From Methanogenium marinum (GTDB lineage: Archaea > Halobacteriota > Methanomicrobia > Methanomicrobiales > Methanomicrobiaceae), in assembly GCF_028912405.1 (NCBI RefSeq), contig NZ_JAKELO010000002.1, forward strand, positions 310,001-374,000: a stretch of DNA of 64,000 nt, given 5' to 3'. Of the stretch, positions 38,450 to 46,633 are shown piece after piece. The notes below the pieces were generated by a model. That model did no database searches and was not told the origin of the DNA. It saw only the letters and a list, made by a program, of their open reading frames with translations. The translations under genes and the position numbers were made by a program. Position 1 is the stretch's first letter, and each line of letters starts with the position of its first letter.

Positions 38450-39052
38450 TCATTCATATTTTTTCTGAAATCCTTCTGCTGCCTTAACCGCACGGATAAA
38501 AGCATGAATTTTTGTATGGTCTTTAATGCCGGGTGATATTTCAATACCGGTCGCCACATCCACACCATCAGGACGGACAGACCTCACTGCCTCACCGACA
38601 TTTTCCGGTGTCAGGCCTCCTGCGAGATAGACCGGAACCTTAGCCTGTTTTCTCACTAAAACTGAATATTCTGAATTATACCGCTTTCCCTTCCCCATAC
38701 TTGCATCGACAATCACTGCATCACAATCATCCGGAACAGGCATACCGGGCGATATGACCCGGACAACACGAATCGAACGGGGTACCAATGAACGGGGAAA
38801 CGGATGGGTTATCTGAATCTCATTCGGGTGGAGTGCACAGACAGCCCGGAGTTCATCCAGGTCAGCCGTATGCGTGACAATGGCACAGATGCAATCTGTG
38901 CCCACTGCTGAAAATATTTCTTTCACTCCTGTATCCGAAAGGTTGCGCCGTGATTCAGGGGAATGGGAGATCACCCCCACAGCATCCGCACCGGCAGCTA
39001 CAGCCACCTTTGCATCTTCTTTCGTAGTGATACCACAGATTTTTATCCGCAT
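38450..39052 (-). CDS. trpF: Phosphoribosylanthranilate isomerase
   Basis: Third step of tryptophan synthesis (Amadori rearrangement). The 200-residue TIM barrel has the general-base cysteine in KICGIT (Cys6) and the general-acid Asp in VIVDASMGKGK. LAGGLTPENV and GVDVATGIE form the phosphate site. The usual VQLHG strand reads IQITH. Stand-alone gene, convergent with glmM (15 bp apart), not within a trp operon here. Confidence 0.93.
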   Translation of the reverse strand: MRIKICGITTKEDAKVAVAAGADAVGVISHSPESRRNLSDTGVKEIFSAVGTDCICAIVTHTADLDELRAVCALHPNEIQITHPFPRSLVPRSIRVVRVISPGMPVPDDCDAVIVDASMGKGKRYNSEYSVLVRKQAKVPVYLAGGLTPENVGEAVRSVRPDGVDVATGIEISPGIKDHTKIHAFIRAVKAAEGFQKKYE

Positions 39053-39508
39053 AAATGTGTGACCTCTGCTGTACTTCCCATCCGGGAGATGAATAATCCT
39101 TCTTTCTTCAACAAAAAAATAATCACGAACACTCCGGAACCAGAAGAAGACTCACTTCACTGTCAGCCTCTGTGTCTATTTTTTTCGTATGGCTGGTGAC
39201 TATTTCACCAGAGAGACAGGTTCCGTTCTCTTCTCAGCCGGAAACCGGTCACTGAATGTCAGGGAAGAAAGAAACCATCCAACAAGGACGGGAAGACATA
39301 AGGAGGGTCGGACGTAGGATTGCAATGAGGGGGTTTTACCCACAGATTACTCCTGAAGTACCCAATCTCAACATCCGTCCGCCAGTGACAGCAAATGTTG
39401 CCTGAAGAAGTTCTGATACCAATCGGTTATCGTTTCCGGGGCGATTTTAAGGCATTAAAACCTGAATACTTTCTCTGACCGTGCCCATCTCCTGCTGCTC
39501 TGAAAAGT
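39053..39508. other. Intergenic region with hairpins, no gene
   Basis: No coding frame is credible. A perfect hairpin CTGGTGA-N5-TCACCAG lies at 39193-39211 next to a T-tract. TTTTAA-N4-TTAAAA occurs near 39447-39464, just beyond the regulator gene end. Confidence 0.4.
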
Positions 39509-40261
39509 TTAGTTATCTTCAGGGATGAGAGAGGAATACATCTCAGTGATTCCTTCCATCACCCTGAACCCTTTGGCTGTGATCATATAATCCCCCCTCT
39601 CATGCTGCTGGATTATCATCCCGCCATCTGAGAGTTTCTGGAGATGAAACAACAGGTTGCCTCCGCGAAGGCCGGTCAGTTTGGAAAGGAGAGAAAAACT
39701 CATTGACTGGCCGGAGACCGCTTTTAGTATCTCTAACCGTTTGGGATGACAGAGAGGTTCGAGTATGCCATCAATCACAGACTGTGTAGGGATATGTGAT
39801 ATGACCTGTTTTGTGTCCTTCTTTGTTTCGTATATCCTCAACGACTGCATGAGGTGGACCTGTTTTTCAAACTGGTCTAAGACCTCAGAGAAGCAAATTT
39901 CACATTTATCGTAGGGCATATCGTTCCGTAAATTTTTGATCTCGGCACGTTTGGCATCAATATATTCACCAGCTACTGAGGGTTGCCTGATGAGTAATGC
40001 ATTTTTCTGTAACAGATCAGTGAAAACAGCTCTGCACTGTTCAAGGTTGTCACATTTTCCCACCATATTTTTTGAAAGTCCGGCCTCTGCATCGGCAACA
40101 AGATGTTTTTCCAGGACATCGGAATAATCACTTCTGACAAATGCCAGAACAGATTCCAGGTGCTGCCTGTTGGAATCTTCGATAAAAGTCCTGACATCCC
40201 GGTGAATTTCATCGAGCTTGACTCTGATATCGCCAATATCAGAATCACAATCTTCACTCAT
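39509..40261 (-). CDS. ArsR-like winged-helix regulator with a long N-terminal domain
   Basis: From ATG 40261 (MSEDCDSD) the protein has 250 residues. Residues 165-250 are a winged helix: CHPKRLEILKAVSG, LSKLTGLRGGNLLFHLQKLSDGGMI (recognition helix) and the wing QQHERGDYMITAKG. The N-terminal 160 residues are helical, possibly coiled coil, with a KCEIC motif that could bind metal or sense redox. A TATA box near 40285-40292 (minus) lies about 25 bp upstream, suggesting a leaderless message. Divergent from the MTH865 and flavoprotein genes, which it may control through the dyad between them. Confidence 0.85.
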   Translation of the reverse strand: MSEDCDSDIGDIRVKLDEIHRDVRTFIEDSNRQHLESVLAFVRSDYSDVLEKHLVADAEAGLSKNMVGKCDNLEQCRAVFTDLLQKNALLIRQPSVAGEYIDAKRAEIKNLRNDMPYDKCEICFSEVLDQFEKQVHLMQSLRIYETKKDTKQVISHIPTQSVIDGILEPLCHPKRLEILKAVSGQSMSFSLLSKLTGLRGGNLLFHLQKLSDGGMIIQQHERGDYMITAKGFRVMEGITEMYSSLIPEDN

Positions 40262-40329
40262 AGTAGAAAATGTATGCACATCCCAATAAAAGTATCTGGC
40301 AAGACCTTAAAAGTCTCTGGAGTTACCCA

Positions 40330-40346
40330 AATGCACTAGGTGCATT
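40330..40346. promoter_or_regulatory. Operator-like dyad between regulator and MTH865 gene
   Basis: AATGCAC-TAG-GTGCATT, perfect 7-bp arms. It lies between the TATA box of the ArsR-like gene (about 40285) and the probable TATA of the MTH865 gene (AAGTATATTA near 40359), a good position for autoregulation. Confidence 0.6.
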
Positions 40347-40455
40347 CCAGTGCAGATTAAGTATATTAAAATGACCAACCCATCTAGTATTGTGGTTCAA
40401 TGTTTTCGAAAGTCATTCAACCATTCATGCAACACAAACAAAGGAGAGAGACAAA

Positions 40456-40695
40456 ATGAGCATAAAAGAAGATATCCATTCCCAGATTGAAGGTGCACTT
40501 GCAAACGCAGCCTTCCCAATTAACACACCAGAAGAACTTCTTGCAGCAATGCCTGCCGGTGCAGACACCACCTGTAAGTCAGGAGATTTTAAAGTAACCG
40601 CAGGAGAGGCAGGATCACTTCTCACCGCAGAGGACTTCCCCTTTACCAGTGCAAAGCAGGTCGCAGACATCCTCGTTGGAAAGGCAGGATTATAA
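40456..40695 (+). CDS. MTH865-family small protein
   Basis: 79 residues starting MSIKEDIHSQ, with GGAGAGA directly upstream; the open frame begins earlier but homology starts here. Similarity to the MTH865 family runs end to end (ALAxAxFPINxPEELxAAxPxGxDTTCKSGD; LTAxDFPFxSAxxVAD). The structure of the family is EF-hand-like helical without obvious metal binding. Function unknown, confined to methanogens. It precedes the flavoprotein by 82 bp and is probably co-transcribed. Confidence 0.9.
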   Translation: MSIKEDIHSQIEGALANAAFPINTPEELLAAMPAGADTTCKSGDFKVTAGEAGSLLTAEDFPFTSAKQVADILVGKAGL

Positions 40696-40777
40696 TCAAT
40701 TATAATCAATTCCCTTTTTAAAGATGAGACAAATTGAAAAGTAAGTAAAATGGAATGTACCAATTTGGAGAATTATT

Positions 40778-41461
40778 ATGAAAGTTATAGGAGTTTCCGG
40801 GTCACCAATACCGAACAGTAATACTGACAGAGCCATAAAAGCAGTACTTGATGCCACAGGCATGGAAACAGAGTTCGTAAAACTCAGCAATCATAAATTC
40901 GAAGGATGCCGTGGCTGTTTGAAATGCGTTTCCACCAATGTTTGTGTCCTCAATGATGATATAACCGAACTGGCACAACGGGTTAAAGACGCCGATGCCC
41001 TCGTAGTCGGAGGATATACTCCGTATAGTTCACTTGACGGACGGACAAAGTCCTTCCTTGAACGCCTCTATTGCCTGCACCACCAAAAAGGCCTTCAGAG
41101 AGGCAAGCCCGCAGGTATCGTAATAACATCCGCAGTCCCGCAGCACGAACCATATCCTCCGGTTGCAGAGATGGGAGTTATGTCGGTGAAAAACTTCATG
41201 CAAGAAGCAGGAATGAATGTTGTCGGTGATGTGAAGATAGTCGGCAGTGTACCCTGTATGAAATGTGGTAACGGCGATACGTGTGAATTCAGCGGCGTTA
41301 AAGTCATGTTTGGCCCTGATGCTACCGTTGAGACTGTTGGATTCCACGGTTTTGAAACGCAGCCGGAAGCAGTGAAGGCAGCAGAGGAGCTGGGGAAAAG
41401 GATTGCACAGGAACTCTCAGGAAAGAGTAATTTTGAAAGCAAGTCATATTCATTTACCTGA
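40778..41461 (+). CDS. Iron-sulfur flavoprotein (NADPH-dependent FMN reductase-like)
   Basis: Flavodoxin-fold protein of 227 residues. GSPIPNSNTDRA at the N-terminus binds the FMN phosphate. The compact cysteine motif GCRGCLKCVSTNVC (residues 48-61) resembles the 4Fe-4S site of methanogen iron-sulfur flavoproteins (Isf), and a second Cys group PCMKCGNGDTC follows near residue 160. Isf proteins pass electrons from ferredoxin to O2 or H2O2 in Methanosarcina. A similar oxidative-stress role with the ArsR-like Cys-bearing regulator is inference. Confidence 0.82.
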   Translation: MKVIGVSGSPIPNSNTDRAIKAVLDATGMETEFVKLSNHKFEGCRGCLKCVSTNVCVLNDDITELAQRVKDADALVVGGYTPYSSLDGRTKSFLERLYCLHHQKGLQRGKPAGIVITSAVPQHEPYPPVAEMGVMSVKNFMQEAGMNVVGDVKIVGSVPCMKCGNGDTCEFSGVKVMFGPDATVETVGFHGFETQPEAVKAAEELGKRIAQELSGKSNFESKSYSFT

Positions 41462-41640
41462 AAACAAACCCATGAGTTCGGGATTCCGGGCTGCATAATT
41501 ATTATTTCCCGGCTTTTCTTTTTGCAGATTTTGTATATATTTCCTCAGAAATCAAAGGAATGAAGGGATAAATCGATTTTTATAATTCAATAGATTAACA
41601 CACTCCGAAAGAGAGAGCAATTACGTGTGTTTTCTTTTCT

Positions 41641-42864
41641 TCACACTGCCAGCAAATATTCCACGAAGAGCGTCATCGCCTTTCGTGTCCCCTCCCTCGC
41701 CCGTTCGCTATCCTGATACCCCATAGTAACAGTCATCTGCCCCTTAAACGTGCTGGTAATAAAACAGGTGGTGGGCATGTAGCATCCGGGATAACAGACA
41801 TAGGCATCGGTGAGCCCTTCCACATCCGGGAGGGTTAATGGCCCCGGATTCGAGACGAAGATATCCGCGTGACCGGATTCCTGGAGGGCCACCATCTCCT
41901 CCACCATTCTGTGAATCTGTCTGCCTTCCAGGTCGCAGGCCATGTCCATCAGGATCTGTTCACGGATGCCGATGGTATTTCCCTTCAGGAGTTTCGTCTC
42001 CCTCGTTACACGGGGAAGAATCTCTTCCATCCCCTCTCCCTCTTTTCGATGAAGAGCAACACAGACATTGGCGGCCTGGTTGCTCATCACCCGTGACCCG
42101 TCATTTTGGTGTTGGCGCAGGTTGACGGGGAAAAAAATATCAACCGGACCCATATGGCCCGTGAGGTCACTCATGGAGAGGAAGTAGGCTGCAATTATTA
42201 GATCATTGATGCTGCCCCCGAGCGCCTTTGCACGGGTGCGAATTGCCTCCAGTTCCGGGGCACTGATACATTCCCGGTGAAATGCTGAAGGCTCAGAGGA
42301 TGTGCCGAACGGATCGGGCCACAACGGGTTAATCACTTTCATATCCGGTGATTCCAGCATTCCCTGCAGTTCGACACTCTGGGTCCAGAGCGTGTCACGT
42401 TCCGGGATCTCCCCTTCTGCGGGACGGATGCTGCCGGGTGTCTGGTATTCCTGCAGCAACTGTGACATGAGTGTAGCAAGACCAAACGCATCTGCGGCAG
42501 CATGAGCGAGGTTCGTCACGACCAAATCCCCCGTTGGTCTTCGCAGCAGCCGTACGCGAAACTGCAGCGGTTCGTAGGGATCAACCGGGCCCGCGACACG
42601 GGAATGATAATCCCCATCACATTCTTCCACCTGCACAGGAGGAATACGCACACCATCCACCATCTCCCAGACTGCCGGGCCATCTCCCCGGACAAGCCGG
42701 CTGTGAAGAACGGGATGGGCCATGAGACACTCCTGGGCAGCTTCCTGAAGACGGACAGGGTCAAGGGTTCTGTCAAATTCCATAATCGCACACAGGGTGG
42801 CATCTCCCATAAGCCGGATAGAATCGGTGAAAAGGTCGAGGGACGAGGCCTCACGGGTGTACAT
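41641..42864 (-). CDS. Condensation/wax-ester-synthase-like acyltransferase
   Basis: From ATG 42864 (MYTREASSLDLF) about 407 residues; the open frame starts 19 codons earlier. The fold is that of chloramphenicol acetyltransferase/NRPS condensation domains. The active-site HHxxxD motif reads LAHAAADAFG, so the second His is preceded by Ala. NDLIIAAYFLSM and DIFFPVNLRQH match the structural DFG-region strands of the family. Single gene without NRPS modules. It may acylate a lipid or cofactor; substrate unknown. Confidence 0.75.
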   Translation of the reverse strand: MYTREASSLDLFTDSIRLMGDATLCAIMEFDRTLDPVRLQEAAQECLMAHPVLHSRLVRGDGPAVWEMVDGVRIPPVQVEECDGDYHSRVAGPVDPYEPLQFRVRLLRRPTGDLVVTNLAHAAADAFGLATLMSQLLQEYQTPGSIRPAEGEIPERDTLWTQSVELQGMLESPDMKVINPLWPDPFGTSSEPSAFHRECISAPELEAIRTRAKALGGSINDLIIAAYFLSMSDLTGHMGPVDIFFPVNLRQHQNDGSRVMSNQAANVCVALHRKEGEGMEEILPRVTRETKLLKGNTIGIREQILMDMACDLEGRQIHRMVEEMVALQESGHADIFVSNPGPLTLPDVEGLTDAYVCYPGCYMPTTCFITSTFKGQMTVTMGYQDSERAREGTRKAMTLFVEYLLAV

Positions 42865-42948
42865 GCTCAAACGTGGAATCTTCGGATGTATAAATTTACA
42901 ACATAAGACATTACGCTGCAATCTGACGAACCAATCATCTCGTACTCC

Positions 42949-43225
42949 TCAATCGTTCGAATCGAAAATGTACTCTTTGCTTCTGAGAGAATTATGGCAG
43001 CAAAGTGATCCAACTGGAATATATCTAATTCGATTCCTATTTGGATCGTAGTGCAATTTCCTAAAACGTATCCATTGGATTACAATCCAGCAGTTCTGAT
43101 GCAGAAATCCAATCAACGCAAAAAAGAACATGATTACCAGATCTTTGCTGGTGGTTTTTACTTTAGTAATATTACACATCCTGTAAGAAGATTTGAGACT
43201 GAATCGATGAACCCGATATCGTTGT
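42949..43225 (-). pseudogene. C-terminal remnant of a DDE transposase
   Basis: The minus-strand frame reads YRVHRFSLKSSYRM then TTSKDLVIMFFFALIG and NCWIVIQW. This matches the conserved end of IS4/ISH-type transposases (YRxRFGIExSYRM, then RTTSKxPxxRxFYF, then NxWI). The part before YRVHRF, with the catalytic DDE residues, is not found. The end continues to a TGA at 42949. No flanking inverted repeats recognised. Confidence 0.5.
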
Positions 43226-43359
43226 GAACCATCACAATGATGGCGCGGGAATGGCCGATACGGAAAGGAATGGTCCCTGAGAGAGTGAAACTGTCACAAA
43301 AAACCTCCGATTTATTCATGAATACACATCTTTATCGGGGGAAAAACGCAACAAAAAAT

Positions 43360-43902
43360 ATGCACAAAACGTCAATTTCATTCCTCTTCATGCTTGTTCT
43401 TGGCCTGTTTCTTTTAACAGCCGGTTGCACACAGGAACAGCCTATTATCGCGACTCCACCGCAGGAAAATACCGATACCCTCCCACAGGATACCTACACC
43501 TCCAATGAAACGCTCATCGCCTTCGTTGACAGTGCAGCCGCCTATGCAAAAACAAACGGCAAAGAGAAAGCCCTTGCAGAATTTAACAACCCAAATGGTT
43601 CGTTTATCGATGGCGAACTCTATATCTACGCCTATACCTTCAACGGTACAACCCTTGCCCATCCGGTCAGTCCGGAGAAGGTCGGATTATACCGTCTGGA
43701 TGAGGGAGACACGGGAATTTTCCTCAGGGGATACATCGAATCGGTGAAAAACGGAAGCGGTTTTTACCAGCTCAATTATGTCAATCCCACACACGACAAG
43801 ACGCTCGAATCAAAACTGGTGTATGGTGTGAAAATCGATGATGACTGGTGGCTGGGCTCCGGGATATACACCGGCCCGGCATACCCTTCACCAGAGCAGT
43901 AA
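43360..43902 (+). CDS. Lipoprotein with a single Cache domain
   Basis: From ATG 43360 (MHKTSISF) 180 residues. Residues 1-23 are a lipoprotein signal ending LLTAGC. After a Thr/Pro/Gln linker the rest is a Cache-type sensor domain: FVDSAAAYAKTNGKEKALAEFNNPNGSF, LYIYAYTFNGTTLAHPVSPEKVG, GFYQLNYVNP and VKIDDDWWLGSGIY are typical. Usually a ligand-binding module of signal transducers; here it stands alone at the surface. Other ATGs exist upstream in frame (43318) but give no signal peptide. Confidence 0.88.
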   Translation: MHKTSISFLFMLVLGLFLLTAGCTQEQPIIATPPQENTDTLPQDTYTSNETLIAFVDSAAAYAKTNGKEKALAEFNNPNGSFIDGELYIYAYTFNGTTLAHPVSPEKVGLYRLDEGDTGIFLRGYIESVKNGSGFYQLNYVNPTHDKTLESKLVYGVKIDDDWWLGSGIYTGPAYPSPEQ

Positions 43903-44316
43903 TTCTTCTTCCCGCAAATAATACCGACATTGCCCCGGACAGATTGTCTGTGTCCGGGACAGTATTACAACCGGGATATCTATTTTTAACTTTGATTACG
44001 GCCTCTGCTTCCGGATAATAACACCGAATATTCTCATGCAGCATCCCCGGCCGGCAATCATTGTGATTTTCAGCAGAAGCACTGCGGGAGTCGCACTATT
44101 CAGCACAGCAGGTTACCCAATCGGTACACACATACCCGACTCCAGCACTGTGTTATATGTGATCGCGGGTCACGGGGACTGAACCGACAAAGACCACATG
44201 ATAGGGGAAAGCTCACACAATTAATACAGAAGGAGAGCCCGCAGGGATGTGAAAAATCTGTTCTCTGAATCCAATGGATACCAACATCTTTCAAAGAAAA
44301 CAACGGATAATTCTGG
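43903..44316. other. Intergenic region with a terminator hairpin, no gene
   Basis: Apart from the hairpin at 43934-43958 nothing coding is seen. A TATATG element near 44150 may belong to the promoter of the Kelch/PKD gene, but the leader would be long. Confidence 0.4.
43934..43958 (+). terminator. Hairpin after the Cache lipoprotein gene
   Basis: CCCGGACA (43934-43941) and TGTCCGGG (43951-43958) form a perfect 8-bp stem with a 9-base loop, 32 bp beyond the stop. No long T-run follows directly, so termination is plausible but unproved. Confidence 0.4.
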
Positions 44317-45582
44317 ATGAGATCCTTTCACGTCACTCTTGCCATTCTCGCAATTCTTGTAGCAGCGATGTGCATTGCCGGGTGTACGACCAGTACACAG
44401 CAGGCAGTCCCACAAGCGGCGTTCAGCGGCACCCCAATATCAGGCACAGCACCCCTGACCGTAGACTTCACTGACGAATCGACCGGCAGCCCAACCGGCT
44501 GGGTATGGTTCTTCGGCGATGAATCGTATTCGCAGCCGTGGACAAAAGAGACCGGGGATTCCCAATGGTCGGGAAGAGGCGGGCCCGGCATGGTAGCAAT
44601 GCCGGACGGCAGCATCATCCTCATGGGAGGGATTAACGATCTCGACTACACGAAAGAGGCATCCCTTAAGAACGATACGTGGCGGTCGACTGATTACGGG
44701 AACACATGGACACTTCAGAACGCATATTCCGGGTGGGCCGCACGATACGGCCACAACAGTGTTGTGACTCCGGACGGCAGTATCCTGCTCATGGGCGGAC
44801 TGGCCGGTTATGAGAATGTCACCATGTTCAACGACACGTGGCAATCGGCCGATTACGGGGAAACATGGACACAGGTGAATACAGATGCCGGGTGGTCAGA
44901 ACGATACTTTTCTGCCAGCGTGGCAATGCCGGATGGCACTATTGTCCTCATGGGCGGCCGGGATGACTCCGGCACGCTAAAAAATGACGTGTGGCAGTCA
45001 GTTGATAACGGCAAAACATGGACTCTGGTGAACGCAAATCCCGGGTGGTCAGAGCGTTCTGCCCATACAGCGGTTGCAATGCCGGATGAGAGTATCATAC
45101 TCATGGGTGGCTGGGATGACACCTCTGCACTGAACGACATCTGGCAGTCAGATGATAATGGCGCAACCTGGACACTGGTGAATGCAAGCTCCGGATGGCC
45201 GGCACGGCAGGCCCCGGTGTCAGTCATGATGCCGGATGGCAGTATCCTCTTAATGGGTGGAATCATTGACGACGATCATTATCTGAACGACATGTGGCGG
45301 TCGACAGATTCCGGCACAACATGGACACTGGTGAACGCAGATCCCGGGTGGACGGCACGAGTTCATCCCTCCGGCGTCGCGATGTCGGACGGCTCCATTG
45401 TGCTGATGGGTGGCTGGAATGACGACATAATATATAGCGACACCTGGCGGCTCCAGCCCGCAGGATCAACCGATCAAAACCCCACACACACGTATACGGC
45501 TGCGGGCACCTATCCGGTAACATTGCAGGCGTTCAATGCCGATGGGTATACACGGACAAACAGGAACATTACCATCACTTAA
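44317..45582 (+). CDS. Lipoprotein with a Kelch-like propeller nested inside a PKD domain
   Basis: 421 residues. A lipoprotein signal ends IAGC (lipidated Cys near 23). Residues 34-67 are the first half of a PKD domain (FSGTPISGTAPLTVDFTD, then PTGWVWFFGDE). Then come six propeller repeats of about 52 residues, each with MPDGSIILMGG and NDTWRSTDYGNTWT-type segments. The protein closes with the second half of the same PKD domain (DQNPTHTYTAAGTYPVTLQAF). The propeller thus replaces the loop after FGD. The TAA at 45580-45582 cuts off an in-frame tail (next entry). Surface adhesion or sugar binding is likely but inferred. Confidence 0.85.
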   Translation: MRSFHVTLAILAILVAAMCIAGCTTSTQQAVPQAAFSGTPISGTAPLTVDFTDESTGSPTGWVWFFGDESYSQPWTKETGDSQWSGRGGPGMVAMPDGSIILMGGINDLDYTKEASLKNDTWRSTDYGNTWTLQNAYSGWAARYGHNSVVTPDGSILLMGGLAGYENVTMFNDTWQSADYGETWTQVNTDAGWSERYFSASVAMPDGTIVLMGGRDDSGTLKNDVWQSVDNGKTWTLVNANPGWSERSAHTAVAMPDESIILMGGWDDTSALNDIWQSDDNGATWTLVNASSGWPARQAPVSVMMPDGSILLMGGIIDDDHYLNDMWRSTDSGTTWTLVNADPGWTARVHPSGVAMSDGSIVLMGGWNDDIIYSDTWRLQPAGSTDQNPTHTYTAAGTYPVTLQAFNADGYTRTNRNITIT

Positions 45583-45687
45583 CCGGCACCCAGCCTCCCG
45601 CCTGCGACAATCGCTATTGGTGGTGTGGTCATACTGTCGCTGATCGGCGTCGGGTATCTGGTCAGGCGTTGGTGGATTCAGCGGTAA
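45583..45687 (+). pseudogene. Orphaned C-terminal membrane anchor of the Kelch/PKD protein
   Basis: Reading on in frame after the TAA gives 34 residues starting PAPSLPP, then the hydrophobic helix TIAIGGVVILSLIGVGYLV and the basic tail RRWWIQR, before the next TAA. This is the type of tail expected for an archaeal anchored PKD protein. Skipping one base after WWIQR gives NAAVQEF and a stop, which resembles the further extension seen in such tails. So the gene seems to have suffered a nonsense change and perhaps a 1-base shift; stop readthrough is an alternative. Confidence 0.6.
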
Positions 45688-45901
45688 CGCCGCTGTTCAG
45701 GAATTCTGATTGAAAAAGACAACAGACAACTCAACTATTTTTGGGGGGGAGAGACTCTCTGCAGATTGATTAAATGGGTTCTATTTTTATGAATCAGATT
45801 TTCCGCTCATTTCAGGCCCGGATTGATTATTTTCCTGTGATGTGGTGCCCTGCACAGGGCCCGACTCCTTATCTCCATCCCCCGCCAATCTTTCTCTCAC
45901 T

Positions 45902-46546
45902 ATGGAGAAGAGAGAGTTTGAGACAATACGGGCCTATGTCGAGACATTCTTCAGGCAGTCGGGAGTCCACGATCTTGACCACGTCCTCCGCGTCACCCGC
46001 CTCTCTCGGGAGATAGGGGAGGACGAAGGTGCGGATATGCGGGTTCTTATCCCGGCCGCCCTCTTCCACGATGTTGCCCGCCCCATCGAGGATGAAACAG
46101 GCATCCCCCACCAGGAAGAAGGGGCACGTATCGCAGAAAAATACCTCCGGGAGGTTGGTTACGACGCGGAACGCATCCCGGCAATTGTCCATGCGATACG
46201 CACCCACCGATTCAGCACCGGCCCCGAACCTGAGACGCTGGAGGCAAAAATTCTCTCTGACGCTGACAAACTCGATGCCATGGGAGCGGTTGGGATTGCT
46301 CGGACGTTTATGCGGGCAGGCGAACACGGGGACAGCATTGAGGGTGCCGTCGGTCACATCCATGAAAAACTGCTGAAGCTTCAGGGGCTGATGTATACGG
46401 ACGGTGCACGGGAGATTGCTGAAGGGAGGCATGACCTTTTGCAGCGGTTTGTTGAGAGTCTGGAGGACGAAATTGGATCCGGCGACCTCACCTCTCCGGC
46501 AGAACCTCCCGTGCAATCGGGCAATACATCCTCTCATAGAACCTGA
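45902..46546 (+). CDS. HD-domain phosphohydrolase (YedJ/YpgQ-like)
   Basis: From ATG 45902 (MEKREFETIR) 214 residues. The metal ligands are His in DLDHVLRV, the HD pair in ALFHDVARP, and Asp in LSDADKLDAMGAVG, all typical of the small HD hydrolases that act on nucleotides. The open frame extends 20 codons upstream without protein-like sequence. The C-terminal 20 residues are Pro/Ser-rich. Substrate unknown. Confidence 0.88.
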   Translation: MEKREFETIRAYVETFFRQSGVHDLDHVLRVTRLSREIGEDEGADMRVLIPAALFHDVARPIEDETGIPHQEEGARIAEKYLREVGYDAERIPAIVHAIRTHRFSTGPEPETLEAKILSDADKLDAMGAVGIARTFMRAGEHGDSIEGAVGHIHEKLLKLQGLMYTDGAREIAEGRHDLLQRFVESLEDEIGSGDLTSPAEPPVQSGNTSSHRT

Positions 46547-46633
46547 CAATATTCCGGGAGACCTCCGCCTCAGGAGCGGGCAAAATGGTCTCATCTCACA
46601 ATACATATCGTGTCATCCGGGCGAGTATAATGC

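Noticed and set aside
44328-45523. Antisense frames and apparent tandem DNA repeats in the Kelch/PKD gene
   Set aside because: The repetition is explained by the roughly 52-residue propeller repeats of the protein.
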